Shown in pieces: positions 28,565-40,770 of a stretch of DNA of 64,000 nt. Position numbers and translations under genes: made by a program. Each line of letters starts with the position of its first letter. Within the stretch, counting starts at the first letter, position 1. The stretch comes from Symbiodinium natans (taxonomy: Eukaryota; Sar; Dinophyceae; Suessiales; Symbiodiniaceae): NCBI GenBank assembly GCA_905221605.1, contig CAJNDS010002464.1:148501-212500 (forward strand). The letters run 5' to 3'. The notes beneath the pieces are model-generated. The model was not told where the DNA came from. It did no database searches and was given only the letters and a program-made list of their open reading frames with translations.

Positions 28565-29056
28565 GTAAGTCACCGTCAGAACCCCTCGCCATCAGGTCAC
28601 AACCCTACTGCTAAACCCTAAACCCTAAACCCTAAACCCTGAACCCACCCGGAGGCAGACCGCCGGTCTGTTGCAGGAGCCGTTTCAAGCATTCTCCCAG
28701 GGTGCCCTAAACCCAAAACCCTAAACCCCAAACCCCAAACCCTAAACCCCCCTACGGGTTTCGTTGCGGGGTGGGTTTTGTGTCGGGCTTCTTTTTTTAG
28801 GGCTGGGACAAATAATTGTTGGAAGTGCCTTTCGTTGATAGTGTAGGTGATTAGAAGCTGAGCGTTGAGGAGGTTGAAGGTTGAGCTTCAGGGAAATGTA
28901 GCTTGACAGCCGTGTAGGCTCTTATAAGTCATGGTACATTGGTCGTATACCCTTCGCAATAGTGTAGCTGAAGCGTTCGGCTGAACCTCCATAAGCCAAA
29001 CACAACCTGCATAAACGCAGGAAAGGCAGAGAAAAAAAAAATCTACGCACCCCTGC

Positions 29057-29130
29057 ACGTTCCCAACCCCCCACCCCCCCGCCACCCCCCCCCCCCCCCC
29101 CCCCCACCCCCCCCACAACGCCCCCCAACC
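29057..29130. repeat. C-rich tract
   Basis: CCCCCACCCCCC runs. Gly/Trp-rich minus-strand frames derive from it. Confidence 0.9.
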
Positions 29131-29482
29131 CCCCAAAAACGCCAAAACAGGACAAGTGTGAAGTGAGCAAAAAAAAGAACGATGTCGAATTCAATCCGCA
29201 GGCCAGTGTTTTCAAGCTGCAGACACGTTCGAAACCGAAAACCACGACGGAATTGCATATGCGATTCCGCAAGGAAAACACAGCGTCACAACATCCACGC
29301 ACGGCAAGGAACAAAAACAAGATGCGTCTCAACAATGGCTAAAACATCGCGCAGGACAGTGTTTTCGAACAAGTAGACTAGTCCGTGAAGCAGAACAGCA
29401 AGAGAAAGAAGCAAAAACATGTGGAAAAAGACCCCTCAGCGAAACCCGTTAGGCCAAACCCTAAACCCCAAACCTACCATGC

Positions 29483-29842
29483 GTGGGCAAGGGCTTGAAG
29501 TTAGTGCTTGCGAGCTCGGCACATGATCCTGAAGCCGCCACCCACAAGTACTCCCCCCCGAAAAAATCCGTTAGTGGAATGGGCTCTCCGTTCCATTCTT
29601 GTCTTTCTTCTTCTAATCATATTCGTATTCGTACAAGCACAATAATTGCTATGAGTGGCTCCCCTCCGTCCTCTCCCCCACCCGACGCCCCTTTCATCGG
29701 AGGGTCACGCCATTCGGCCTCTGAGTCTATCCATATCACTGCGCCCTCGAACATCGATGCGTTCGGAACTCATCTGACCGGGGTTTTGATTCTGACTCAT
29801 GTATCCGTGGCACATCACCAACCATGCAGGGGCTGGCTGTGA
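29483..29842 (+). CDS. Candidate open frame in heptamer-free DNA
   Basis: About 119 codons: LVLASSAHDPEAATHKYSPP..., MSGSPPSSPPPDAPFIGGSR, then HSASESIHITAPSNIDAFGT...CRGWL and a stop. No ATG at its 5' end. The stretch 29130-30295 is one of the few over 1 kb without telomere repeats. No family recognised; weak. Confidence 0.3.
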   Translation: MGKGLKLVLASSAHDPEAATHKYSPPKKSVSGMGSPFHSCLSSSNHIRIRTSTIIAMSGSPPSSPPPDAPFIGGSRHSASESIHITAPSNIDAFGTHLTGVLILTHVSVAHHQPCRGWL

Positions 29843-29849
29843 CTTCTGG

Positions 29850-30295
29850 GGCTCAAGGAAAAATTTCACCTTGCGAACTGCAACGTAAGCGACGAGAAGG
29901 GGGCATAGGGGTAGCCAAGCTCCTCAGAGGAGTGACGTGCAAAGTGAACTCGAGAACACCGTCCGGCCAGATGCCAAAATCTTCAAAAGCAGGGTGCTGA
30001 AGACATCTCGGGCCGGGTCACGGTTGCCCTAGAACTACACGAGAGATCCTGGAATGCGGGGGAGCAGATCCCCATTCCACAAGTGAGGTTCAGGTGCTCT
30101 GCCCATGAGACCTCACAAAGACTAAGAGCCTAGAGCTCTGATTTAAAGATTAACGATGAAGGCGGCTGAGGGTCGGAAGAGTCTGTACAACCCAGTTCCG
30201 AGCCTCCACCAGACACACGGGGTCCGGTCAACTTCAAACATGCAAACACTTCTTGCAGCATTGGCCCCTGGACCGACACATAGCTCACAATCCCC
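29850..30295. other. Heptamer-free stretch without supported gene
   Basis: Unique sequence with no convincing frame, RNA gene or repeat seen. Confidence 0.4.
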
Positions 30296-30452
30296 CTCAC
30301 CCTAAACCCTAAACCCTAAACCCGAAACCCTAAACCCTAAACCCCCCCCCCAATCAGGAGAAAGGGCCACCTCGATCCCCTTCTTGGCGTTCCGGTGTCG
30401 GTGTCAGGGAAGGCTGCGCGAAACACAATTTTAAACAACAAAGAGTTGAAGT

Positions 30453-30620
30453 TGGGATGCTCCCCCCAGGGAAAGTACTGGAATACCTACTAAGGAGCTG
30501 TTAGTATAAAGGGGCCCCCGCGTACTCAGAAACACGAGAACCGCCTGAAAACCCCAAACCCTAAACCCTAAACCCATATGAAGGAGCTGTTCGTGTCACG
30601 GGGGGGGGGGAACCCTAAAC
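30453..30620. mobile_element. Family A fragments separated by telomere-like repeat
   Basis: TTGGGATGCTCCCCCCAGGG (left end), CTAAGGAGCTGTTAGTATAA (right inner arm), then CCCTAAA repeat, then AAGGAGCTGTTCGTGTCACG with a G-run and CCCTAAA again. The outer right end GGGGAACATCCCAAGATG reappears at 31041-31060 after another tract. Confidence 0.5.
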
Positions 30621-31249
30621 CCTAAACCCTACACCCTAAACTCAGGGCCTAGGCCGCCGCCCTACGTTGGCCTCGATGGCACAAGCCGACCCAGGTCGCT
30701 CGCCTGCCTCCCACAGCATGGGGGTCGGTAGCGCCCACGATGGGCCCTGGCAACCAGTACTGGCCCCCTTATATTAAAGTAAGTACCCTAAACCTTCAGG
30801 TCATGACCCTGGAAGCCCCTGACCTTTTCGGGGGGGGGGGGTACCCCCAGGGCCCCAGCCTAGAGCGTCCCGGCCTTCACCGCAGCGTGCCCAAGGAGAG
30901 GTGCTTTTTCGGCCCTGGTTCCCCTCTGGCCTGGCCCCCCTTGGCCCCGGAACCAGGTTGTCCTGGCCCCCAACCTGGCCCCGGGCCTCTGGGGTGCCTG
31001 GCCCCGCGCTTAGAGAACTGTAAACCCTAAACCCTAAACTTTGGGGAACATCCCAAGATGAGTTGAAAGTTAAACATCTCGGATGGAAGGAGTCGGAGGC
31101 CCCGGAGTCAGTCCGGGGCGCCGATCTCTCGTTTGGATCCGAATTTTCGAGAGGAGCGGAACTCTAAGAACCACTCAACGTACCCCTTCACCTCTAACCC
31201 TAAACCCTAAACCTTAAACCCTAAACCCCTTCACCTCTAACAGGACAAT

Positions 31250-31345
31250 ATTACCCCAAAAAGGTTCCTTTAAGGGGGTAACCCTAAACCCTAAACCCTA
31301 AACCCTAAACCCTAAACCCTTATGCCTTTAAGGGGCATGTGTTGA
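31250..31345. mobile_element. Inverted-repeat element cut by C-strand telomere repeat
   Basis: AAAGGTTCCTTTAAGGGGGT is separated by about 40 bases of CCCTAAA from TATGCCTTTAAGGGGCATGT. Probably a family B or D copy. Confidence 0.4.
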
Positions 31346-31571
31346 GTATCTCTTAGATAAAGTGAGCTCAGAGGGAAGCACGGAGCCTGCCGGAGCTCAC
31401 TCTTCATCTCGGCGCCTTCTCAGTGGCTTAGGGTTTAGGGTTTAGGGTTTGGGGTTTAGGGTTTAGGGTTTAGGGTTTAGGGTTTAGGGTTTCGGGTTTA
31501 GGGTTTAGGGTTTCGGGTTTCGGGTTTAGGGTTTAGGGTTTAGGGTTTAGGGTTTAGGGTTTAGGGTTTAG

Positions 31572-31700
31572 GGCTTCCTACCGGGTTTAAAGCACCTGCT
31601 GCGGACGATGCCGCTGAAGGTCCGCGGTGCCAGCTCGACGTCCTGCGATGCTCTCACGGATGAAGCTATCCAAGCTAGGGCTTCCCCGACTTCCCCCCCG
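31572..31700 (+). CDS. Candidate exon bounded on both sides by telomere splice sites
   Basis: 129 bases, 43 codons, phase 0, between TTTAG (acceptor in the last unit of the upstream array) and GTTTAG (donor in the first unit of the downstream array). Reads GFLPGLKHLLRTMPLKVRGA, then SSTSCDALTDEAIQARASPT. A second plus frame is open for part of the length. No family recognised. Confidence 0.5.
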
Positions 31701-32131
31701 GTTTAGGGTTTAGGGTTTAGGGTTTCGGGTTTAGGGTTTAGGGTTTAGGATTTAGGATTTAGGGTTTAGGGTTTAGGGGGGGGTTTCCGAAGTTGGGGGG
31801 GGGGGGGGGGGGTACCTTATTGGGGTTCTTATTATTCGGGAACTTGGGGATGAAGTAAGGGGTCCCTTATTTAGTATACCCCCGTATGAGAGGAGCATAC
31901 CGGGTATTAGTAATCCCGTGTGCTGAAACGTCGTGCTGACTCGCTTGTGATGCAAGTCTTCCCGCCTGCAGGAAGCGATTCATCTTACGGACCTCCGGCA
32001 GCCAAAGGATGGCACAAAAGATGGAAAAATGGTCAGCGTTGGAGACCCTAAACCCTAAACCCTAAACCCTAAACCCTAAACCCTAAACCCTAAACCCTAA
32101 ACCCTAAACCCTAAACCCTGAAAATATCCAG

Positions 32132-32220
32132 GCTTTTCCAGCGAGCGGCGTGGCGCTCGTGAAGGCGGCGATCTGGTTGGATGATGGTTCCTCGAGCCAG
32201 GAACCAGCAGTCATCTTACT
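32132..32220 (+). CDS. Candidate exon
   Basis: Acceptor TGAAAATATCCAG, then AFPASGVALVKAAIWLDDGS, then SSQEPAVIL to a GTGGGG donor. 89 bases. A family B element with an internal telomere tract (32225-32390) starts just after. Confidence 0.5.
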
Positions 32221-32489
32221 GTGGGGTAAAGGGTACCCCAATGAGGGGTTTGGGGGTTTGGGGGTTTAGGGTTTAGGGTTTAGGGTTTAGGGTTTAGGGT
32301 TTAGGGTTTAGGGTTTAGGGTTTAGGGTTTAGGGTTTAGGGTTTAGGGTTTAGGGTAGAATCCCTTAGTAACAAGGGTATATATAGGGGCACATAGGTGC
32401 CTCACTCCCTCCTTCCCTCCTAACCAACAGTAAGTCATTGGGCCGCTTGGCCTGGGGGCAGATCACGATGCCAGGAGGCACTGTCCCAG

Positions 32490-32534
32490 GACGAGGTGAC
32501 CTCAGAGCCAGAGAGCAACTTCAAAAGGGCTTAG
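32490..32534 (+). CDS. Candidate terminal exon, stop supplied by repeat
   Basis: Acceptor GCACTGTCCCAG, then DEVTSEPESNFKRA, then TAG formed by the first GGCTTAGGG unit of the adjoining tract. Confidence 0.4.
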   Translation, partial: DEVTSEPESNFKRA

Positions 32535-32613
32535 GGTTTAGGGTTTAGGGTTTAGGGTTTCGGGTTTAGGGTTTAGGGTTTTGGGTTTAGGGTTTTGGGT
32601 TTTGGGTTTTGGG

Positions 32614-32646
<33 letters not shown>

Positions 32647-32649
32647 GGG

Positions 32650-32810
32650 GATGAGACTCCAGAAGCCAAGACCCCACTACCGAACAAAGCTCGCGACCAC
32701 CGCCTCTCAGGCACCCAAAAGGCGCGTCTCGGCACCTGCACCTTGAAGCCAAGGGGCGGTGTCCACCGTCGAACAGGTCTCGCAGGCGCTTTTCAAGGGG
32801 GCTTTTTGCT
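32650..32810 (+). CDS. Candidate exon, basic
   Basis: Reads DETPEAKTPLPNKARDHRLS, then GTQKARLGTCTLKPRGGVHR. An ATG frame (MRLQKPRPHYRTKLATTASQ) overlaps in another phase. It begins right after a T- and G-run. Confidence 0.4.
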
Positions 32811-32921
32811 GCGCACTTTCAGGGTTTGAGGTTTTTTTGGCTGCGCGACCAAGCTTGGCCTAGCAGTAGGGCTTGGTATACACGCAACACGGATAGCTGC
32901 TCCGGCAACAAGCGACAACAC

Positions 32922-33044
32922 CTTGTGCGCGCGCAAAGCCTGCAGCTCTCCCAGGAAAGCAAATCGGCCTCTTTGCTTGTGCTCGTCGCCCGTACAAAGT
33001 CTCCATCTGGAAACGTGATGATCGCCTTGAGGGGCATTTCCCAA
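32922..33044 (-). CDS. Candidate exon with strong polypyrimidine acceptor
   Basis: Acceptor TCTGCCTCCCACCGCAG, then WEMPLKAIITFPDGDFVRAT, STSKEADLLSWESCRLCART, donor GTGTTG. 123 bases. The plus strand is open too, but this reading has better splice sites. Confidence 0.5.
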
Positions 33045-33235
33045 CTGCGGTGGGAGGCAGAAGCAAAAAGGAGGGGGTACTTCCCCAACCCAAAATAGGG
33101 GTAGCCCTTCGCCCTTACACACCTCAAGCAGCCTTTATCCTCTATACAAGACCTAAGGGGCACAAGAAGACCCAAAACCCTAAACCCTAAACCTTTAAAC
33201 CCCGTTGCGAGCGCTCCCCCCCCCCCTGCCGTCAC

Positions 33236-33310
33236 ATCGGCCTCAAAGTCATCCTCATCCTCGATCAGGGGCCGCAGCCGCCCGCTCAGGTCCCCCAGCA
33301 GTGGCGCTTC
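33236..33310 (-). CDS. Candidate exon with mutated telomere acceptor
   Basis: Acceptor AAACCCTAG is a C-strand unit changed to end in TAG. The exon reads EAPLLGDLSGRLRPLIEDED, then DFEAD, 25 codons, phase 0, to GTGACG. Acidic C-terminal part. Confidence 0.5.
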
Positions 33311-33548
33311 CTAGGGTTTAGGGCTTGGGGCTTGGGGCTTAGGGTTTAGGGTTTAGGGTTTAGGGTTTAGGGTTTAGGGTCTGGTACTCCAGAAGGGGTT
33401 CCCATAAGGGGGCTTTTCTTTGGGGGAGGGGAAGGATCGATTTCGGGGTATCCCTCTTTTGGCTCAACTCTTGGGAGATGCCCACCCTAAACGGCCCCAA
33501 ACCCTAACCCTAAACCCTAAACCCTAAACCCTAAACCCTAAACCCTCT

Positions 33549-33617
33549 AGTAGGGGCGACGAAGATGTCAACGGACACATCTCGCCTCCGGAAAATCCGG
33601 CATCGACGGCTTCTCGA
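33549..33617 (+). CDS. Candidate exon
   Basis: Acceptor ACCCTCTAG (mutated C-strand unit), then RGDEDVNGHISPPENPASTA and SR before GTCATG. Confidence 0.4.
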
Positions 33618-33894
33618 AGGTCATGCGGCTGAAGAGGGGTGGCGCCGGTGGGAGTTCCTGCACAAGGGGGGTTTTGGGGTTTAGGGGTTAGTGTTTCGGG
33701 TTTCGGTTTTCGGGTTTAGGGTTTAGGGTTTCGGGTTTAGGGTTTCGGGGCCCGGCCCGGCACCCGTCGCATCCACACACCAGAACTGTCAGGGCACAAG
33801 AAGACCCTAAACCCGAAACCCTAAACCCTAAACCCCAAACCTGCCAACAGTAAGAAACAACAAAGAACAACCGCACACCTCGGCCATCGGGACA

Positions 33895-34083
33895 GGAGGT
33901 TTGATCATGTTCTGCATGCCCAGGCATGGACCCGCCTTATGCTTTCCGTGCGAGAGAAGATGGCCACACTGCAACAAGAGGTTTAGGGTTAAGGGTTTAA
34001 TTCGCGTCGGCTTCCTGCCGAGAAGCGTCTGGAACAAGCAGACCCGGATCGGCCTCCTTCGCCCTAACCCAACCCTCCCCTAA
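33895..34083 (+). CDS. Candidate coding segment crossing a two-unit heptamer remnant
   Basis: One plus frame is continuous: LIMFCMPRHGPALCFPCERR, WPHCNKR, then FRVK from GGTTTAGGGTTAAG, then GLIRVGFLPRSVWNKQTRIG and a stop. Another frame before the remnant reads RFDHVLHAQAWTRLMLSVRE. So the remnant may be an in-frame scar or a very small removed piece. No family recognised. Confidence 0.35.
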   Translation, partial: GGLIMFCMPRHGPALCFPCERRWPHCNKRFRVKGLIRVGFLPRSVWNKQTRIGLLRPNPTLP

Positions 34084-34084
34084 G

Positions 34085-35042
34085 AGTAGACAGAAGAGAG
34101 AAGAGAGAAGAGAGAAAAGGGAAGAGAGAAGAGAGAAGAGAGAAGAGAGAAGAGAGAAGAGAGAAGAGAGAAGAGAGAAGAGAGAAGAGAGAAGAGAGAA
34201 GAGAGAAGAGAGAAAAGAGACGAGAGAAGAGAGAAGAGAGAAGAGAGAAAAGAGACGAGAGAAGAGAGAAGAGAGAAGAGAGAAGAGAGAAGAGAGAAGA
34301 GAGAAGAGAGGAGAGAGGAGAGAGGAGAGAGAAGAGAGAAGAGAGAAGAGAGAAGAGAGAGAGAGAGAAGAGAGAAGAGAGAAGAGAGAAGAGAGAAGAG
34401 AGAAGAGAGAAGAGAGAAGAGAGAAGAGAGAGAGAGAGAAGAGAGAAGAGAGAAGAGAGAAGAGAGAAGAGAGAAGAGAGAGACGAGAGAAGAGAGAAGA
34501 GAGAAGAGAGAAAAGAGACGAGAGAAGAGAGAAGAGAGAAGAGAGAAGAGAGAAGAGAGAAGAGAGAAGAGAGGAGAGAGGAGAGAGGAGAGAGAAGAGA
34601 GAAGAGAGAAGAGAGAAGAGAGAAGAGAGAAGAGAGAAGAGAGAAGAGAGAAGAGAGAAGAGAGAAGAGAGAAGATAGAAGAGAGAAGACAGAAGAGGGA
34701 AGAGAGAAGAGAGAAGAGAGAAGAGAGAAGAGAGAAGAGAGAAGAGAGAAGAGAGGAGAGAGGAGAGAGGAGAGAGGAGAGAGGAGAGAGGAGAGAGAAG
34801 AGAGAAGAGAGAAGAGAGAAGAGAGAAGAGAGAAGGGAGAAGAGAGAAGAGAGCAGAGAGGAGAGAGGAGAGAGAAGAGAGAAGAGAGAAGAGAGAAGAG
34901 AGAAGAGAGGAGAGAGGAGAGAGGAGAGAGGAGAGAGGAGAGAGAAGAGAGAAGAGACAAGAGAGAAGAGAGAAGAGACCAGGATAGGTAAGAGACAAGG
35001 GAAGAGAAGAGAGAACAGAGAAGAGAAGAGAAGGGAAGAGAA
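34085..35042. repeat. AGAGAAG satellite
   Basis: Nearly 1 kb of tandem AGAGAAG with AGAGAGG and AGAGACG variants. The period is seven bases, the same as the telomere heptamer. Long Ser/Leu open frames are artefacts. Confidence 0.95.
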
Positions 35043-35735
35043 GGGTTTTGGGGAGGCTTCTTGGAGGGTCTGGGGGGGCTATGTTGGGCTATGTTGGGCT
35101 ATGTGGGAGCATGGTGGAGGCTTCTTGGAGGGTCTGGGGGGGCTATGTTGGGCTTGGTGGAGGCTTCTTGGAGGGTCTGGGGGGGCTATGTTGGGCTATG
35201 TGGTGGAGGCTTCTTGGAGGGTCTGGGGGGGCCATGCTGGGCTATGTGTGAGCTTGGTGGAGTCTTCTTGGAGGGTCTGGGGGGGCTATGTTGGGCTATG
35301 TTGACCACGTCGATGATATTCATGATATTCATTATATTCATTATATTCACTATATTCACTTTATTCATTATATTCATTATATTCATTATACTCATTATAT
35401 TCATTATATTCATTATATTCATTATATTCATTATATTCATTATACTCCTTATATTCATTATCTTCATTATATTCATTATATTCATTATATATTCATTAGA
35501 GGGTCTGGGGGGGCTATGTTGGGCTATGTGGGAGCTTGGTGGAGTCTTCTTGGAGGTTCTGGGGGGGGGCTATGCTGGGCTATGTGGGAGCTTGGTGGAG
35601 GCTTCTTGGGGGGTCTGGGGGGGCTATGTTGGGCCATGTGGGAGCATGGTCTTGCTTGAAATCAGAGGATCTGGCTATGTTGGGCTATGTGGGAGCTTGG
35701 TGGAGTCTGCTTGGAGGGTCTGGGGGGGCTATGTT
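35043..35735. repeat. G-rich VNTR with internal ATTATATTC array
   Basis: About 60-70-bp units containing GGAGGCTTCTTGGAGGGTCT and GGGCTATGTTGGGCTATGT, roughly nine copies, interrupted at 35316-35497 by a nonamer array ATTATATTC. Confidence 0.95.
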
Positions 35736-35744
35736 TTTCTTCCA

Positions 35745-36195
35745 GATTTAAAGATCTGTGAATATTTATTCAAGATTTCTAGGATTGATATTGCGAAGAA
35801 TTAGGAATCTTTAGATATCTAATCAAAATTTATGGAATTCAATTTGTTCGAAAGATCTGGGAATATTTGGATATCTATTGGTATAGGAATCTTTGGATAT
35901 TTGATTAAAACCTTTGATATTCAGGTATTAAAGACTTGGAAATTTTTGGATATCTATTTCTAATTTGCAATCAAAATACATATTTTGATGGTTTGAGGAT
36001 CTCTGAATATTTGATTAATATCTCTAATATGTCCATTGTCAAGGTCTAGGATTCTTTAGATATCTGATCAAAACCTCTGAAATTCAATTGTTGAAAGGTC
36101 TGGGAATATTTGGATATCTATTACAATAGGAATCTTTGGGTATCTGATCAAAACCTTTGGAATTCAATTTTTAAAGGTCTGGGAATTATATATCA
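35745..36195. repeat. AT-rich imperfect repeats
   Basis: Units of about 120 bases sharing GGAATATTTGGATATCTATT and GGAATCTTTGGATATCTGAT, three to four degenerate copies. Confidence 0.75.
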
Positions 36196-36409
36196 TCAGC
36201 TTGCAAACCTCCAATCATATTCATAGCCCCTACACTAGAGACCCGAAAAGCCCTAAGTTCCCGAGACCCAAATGCTGTAGTGTAGGGTTTAGGGTTTAGG
36301 GTTTAGGGTTTAGGGTTTAGGGTTTGGGGTTGGGGTTTGGGGTCTAGGGTCTCGGGTCTGGGGTCTAGGGTTCCGCGGACTGGACTCTGCGAAAAAATAT
36401 TTCCCCCAG

Positions 36410-39400
36410 ATTTGGACACCCGCCAGGCGGCGCACCCGTGCGACCAAGAGGCCAACGCCCCAAAATCCCCAAAGTTCGTAAAACCCTACACCCTAAACCC
36501 TAAACCCCTAAACCCCTAAACCCCTAAACCCTAAACCCTAAACCCCTAACCCCTAAACCCTAAACCCTATAAGCCCTAAACCCCGCAAAGCCCCCAAGAC
36601 CCCAACACCCCAAAGCCCTGAAATCCTAAACCCCAAACCCTGAACCGCCAAGGCGTCAATCCTGAACCCTCAGTCGAGGGTTGAAGGCTTCTGGGGGCCT
36701 GGGGGGTTTGTCCGGTGTTGCTTTTACGGATAGGGTTTAGGGTTTAGGGTTCAAGGTTTAGCGTTTAGGGTTTTTTGTTTTCCTACTGGTTCTTGGTAGG
36801 GAATGAGCTTGAGGTTTTGTGACAGTTTTTGGAGCCACATGGTCCGCGGATCTCTTTGGGCTTAGGGTTTAGAGTTTAGGGATTGGGGTTTAGAGTTTAG
36901 GGTTTAGGCCTTAGGGCTTAGGGTCCTGAGGGTGGTCGGTCCGACCCCGGGGGCTGGAAACTCGGCATCATCGCGGCGTTCCCTCCTCAAGTACAACTTC
37001 TGTACTGGCGCTGCCTGGACCAACTTCGCCTCCATGGCACGGTGCTTTGCGCCGCGCTCCCGGGTGCATACTTCCCAAGCCGTCTGGCGGCTGGGGGCCA
37101 CCTCCACGCTTGAGGCGTCTCTCAAAGTCGTGGAAATCCCCGTTGCAGACAGGCTTGCAAGCCAACCGGATTCCTGCCAATCCGACGAGAAGGTTTAGGG
37201 CTTATGGTCTAGGGTTTAAACCCTAAACCCGAAACCTAGTCCCAACCTGCAGCCTGCAGGCCCTACGACCCGACCCAAGCTAGGATGCCAGACAGAACTC
37301 ACGCCTAATACGCAAGCCCTTTGGGGGTGCAGGGCTTCACTAATGCCCTAACCCCATCAAGCAAATACCCAAAAACCCCAAACCCGGAAATCCTAAACCC
37401 CACACCCTGAATTCTTACACCCTTAAACGCCCCATCCCAAGCCAACGACGGCAACAACCACCCAAGCCTCAAACCCTGAACCCAACGACCCAATCTCAAA
37501 AACACCAAAAGTACCTGAACCTTCCGGGGTATAGCATTTCAATTTCGGGACCCCAAACCCTAAACCCCAAACCCTAAACCCTAAACCACCCCCCCCCCCC
37601 CCCCCCCCAAGCCTGCCTCAACTTCCAGGTTTCTTCAGCATGCCCTGATCGACCAGGGGCGGAGCTGGCAAGGCGGGATCTTCTAGGGTTTAGGGTTTAG
37701 GGTTTCGGGTTTCGGGTTTAGGGTTTAGGGCTAGGGTTTAGGGTTTCGGGCCCCTAATCCCTAAACCCCAAGATAGGGTTTATACGGTTTAGGGTCGAGG
37801 GTTTAGGGCTTAGGGGTAATAAGCGCAGCATAAATAGCACGTCCTGAATGGGCCCTTACAGAACGTGCGCTTACATCTTATGCAAGACCCCTCTAAGTGC
37901 CGGTAGTAGCAGGCAGCCTTGACCCCCTTCACTTGCGGAGTGCAACCCCTGTAGGGTTCACCCAAATGTTACCCTTGAGTTCCCCATGTTCAAAAGTTTT
38001 GGGTCAATCCGCAAGCATTTTCCCTAAACCCAAAGTGCTAAACCCTAAACCCTAAACCCTAAACCCTAAAACCCACAAGGCAAACCTCTCAGATGCCGGG
38101 TTTGGATGCCCTCTGACCTCGCGAACCACCATGCCTGGGGGCTGGATTTTTTTTTTTTTTTTTGGGGGGCCTCCGGGTTGAACTTTGATCGGTTATATAG
38201 GGTTTAGTTTAGGGTTTAGGGTTTAGGGTTTAGGGTTTAGGGTTTAGGGTTTAGGGTTTAGGGTTTAGGGTTTAGGGTGGTTTAAGGGCATTCGGGCCCG
38301 TGGAACTCTAAACTTATCAGATCCAATCCCCAGATCTTGGAGAGGTGTTTGAAGGACAAGTCGGAGCATGAAAGCGGCACTCTCAGCATGTAACCCTAAA
38401 CCCTAAACCCTTAACCCTAAACAAACCCTAAACCCTAAACCCTAAACGCTTCTTTTGGAATAGGGGGTCTTATAAGGCTCGATACGAGCCACCGCGCCGC
38501 ATGGCTTTGCAGCCTCAGAGTTACAAAGTGGTTCCCACAACGACTCTGAGGGGGGCTGTATGTTTGGTTTAGGGTTTAGGGTTTAGGGTTTAGGGTTTAG
38601 GGTTTAGGGTTTAGGGTTTAGGGTTTAGGGTTTAGGGTTTAGGGTTTAGGGTTTAGGGTTTAGGGTTTAGGGTTTAGGGTTTAGGGTTTAGGGTTTAGGG
38701 CCCCCAACCCCCAGCCCCAAAAGCCTGAACCTTAAATGTTGCCATGACCGATTGCATTTTGGTTCGTGTCGATTGAAGCTTCATAGGCCCGAACTCTTCT
38801 ATAACCCCCATAGAACTTTAGTAAGGTTTGAATGTTTCTAGGCCCCCTTCCCAGGGGGACATACGGGGCGCAGGGGCTGGCGAACCGCGAACTGAGTTCT
38901 CATACACCCGTCAAGTGCGGCCAGCCTAATTTAGCGCCCTAAACCCTCAGCCCAAACCCCAAACCCCAAACCCCAAACCCCAAACCCCAAACCCCAAACC
39001 CCAAACCCCAAACCCCAAACCCCAAACCCCAAACCCCAAACCCCAAACCCTAAACCCTAAACCCTAAACCCTAAACCCTAAACCCGATCCCTAAACCCGA
39101 GTCCCCAAACTCCAAGGCCCGACGGAGATCTCCTCGGCTTGCGCGGACTTCATCGCGGTGAATGCTGCGTGCGCGGAGGATATCACCAAGTTTTGCGACG
39201 AGGACCGAGGTTTGGGGTTTAGGGTTTAGGTATATATAGGGATTGGGGTTTAGGGTTAAGGGTTTGGGGTTCAGGGTTTGGGGTTTGGGTTTTTTGGTTC
39301 TGAGTCTCACCGACGTGATGTGTGAACTAAGGGTTTCAGGGGTTGGTTGTGAACTTCTTGTGGTTTCGGGTGTAGTTCAGCATCAGTTCTGCAACAGTCG

Positions 39401-40739
39401 TCTTTCAAGGCTCGCTTGTATTTCGGCGATGTTCGGACGGGTTTTGGGGGTTTAGGTGTCAGTACGAGGATTCCCTGTTGGGGGGTTTGCTTCCCTTATA
39501 AACCCCTTTAAGCAACAAAGGGCACCCTTTTTCATCCTGCGTTGCTGACTGTTCTTGGGGGCATGTTTTGGGGTGTTGGTGTCGGAGCCTGTCAAAAACA
39601 GCAGGGCGGCCTGCGACCTGCCAAGTCCAGCCCCTAAACTTTGTCACAGTTGGGTACCATTTTACATTTTTAAGGGTACGTAAACCCAATAGGGAATGTA
39701 AATTTAAATTTTTATATTATCCCAACCATGAACTAGTCAACCCTACACCCTAAACCCTAATCCCTAAGCCCTAAACCCTGGCCTAAGCGTGAGTCCCTGC
39801 GAAATCCCAAAAGCCTCAAATCACCTGCAGGCCCGAAAGCCTAAACCCGGAGTAGCTACCATCGAGTTTTTGTTGGACCCCAAACCTTTGAACCCTATAC
39901 CTTAAAGCCCTAAACCCAAAACCCTAAACCCGAACCCGAACCCTAAGTATCGACTGTAGACAACTCTAGACCGCTTGGGAGCTGATGCCCCACCGGAAAG
40001 ACCTGAATACCTCCCCTTGAAATTAGGGTTTAGGGTCTAGGGTTCAGGGTTTAAGGTACCTTTAGGGTTTTGGTAAACTTGTGGCTTGAGGTACATGAGT
40101 CAAAACTTCTGCGGTGAAGATTATGACGATTGTTGTTATGGTAGCCCCTCGAGCCATCTTTGGAACAGCAAGGGCCCCTTTGAGCCGTGGGACAACGTCC
40201 TCACACTACCGAGAGAGGGAAATCCTGAAAGTTTAGCAAAGAAGGTGCACGTCGGATTTATTGAAGCCTGCCGTGGAGACCCTAGCCAAGCGAAACAGGA
40301 TTCCACAGACAGACACAGCACTGTGGGCTGACCTCGACGTCTGCGTATTCGACTCGCTGATTTCGAACTCTTATTTGGCGGTTGTACTTTCTTGGGCACG
40401 CACTCATTTTGCTACCAGAGAGATGAAAGCCCTCATTGGCAACAGAGAGAGGGTTATGATCATGGTTCTTGTTTCACTATTTGCGGTTAAGAAAGACTCT
40501 CGACGTCCCGTCCGCCCCTCCCCCCCCCTCCCCAACCCCCCTGCAGTCGTTCTTCTCCGATGACACGGCGCTGTGCCTTAGCACGTGGACTTCTGCGGAG
40601 GACGGCATGGGCGGCTTCGGGTTTAGGGTTTAGGGTTGAGGGTTTACGGTTTAGGGTTTAGGGATTAGCGAAGAAACCCTGAAAAGAATAACCACGAAGT
40701 TGCAATCTCTAAGCCTGAATTCCTTTCAGGTTTTTTTTT

Positions 40740-40770
<31 letters not shown>

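Noticed and set aside
30020-30140. A small structured RNA gene
   Set aside because: No tRNA cloverleaf, snRNA or other family could be recognised; only a vague stem-rich look.
33440-33480. A relic of the dinoflagellate spliced leader (CTTTTGGCTCAA)
   Set aside because: The match is short and does not extend to the rest of the leader; too weak to call or to identify the organism.
33981-33993. A 13-base telomeric intron GTTTAGGGTTAAG
   Set aside because: An uninterrupted frame through the same bases explains the data more simply, and no spliceosome is known to remove so short a piece.
34000-35000. Long Ser/Leu-rich proteins of about 300 residues
   Set aside because: Pure translation of the AGAGAAG satellite on its complementary strand.
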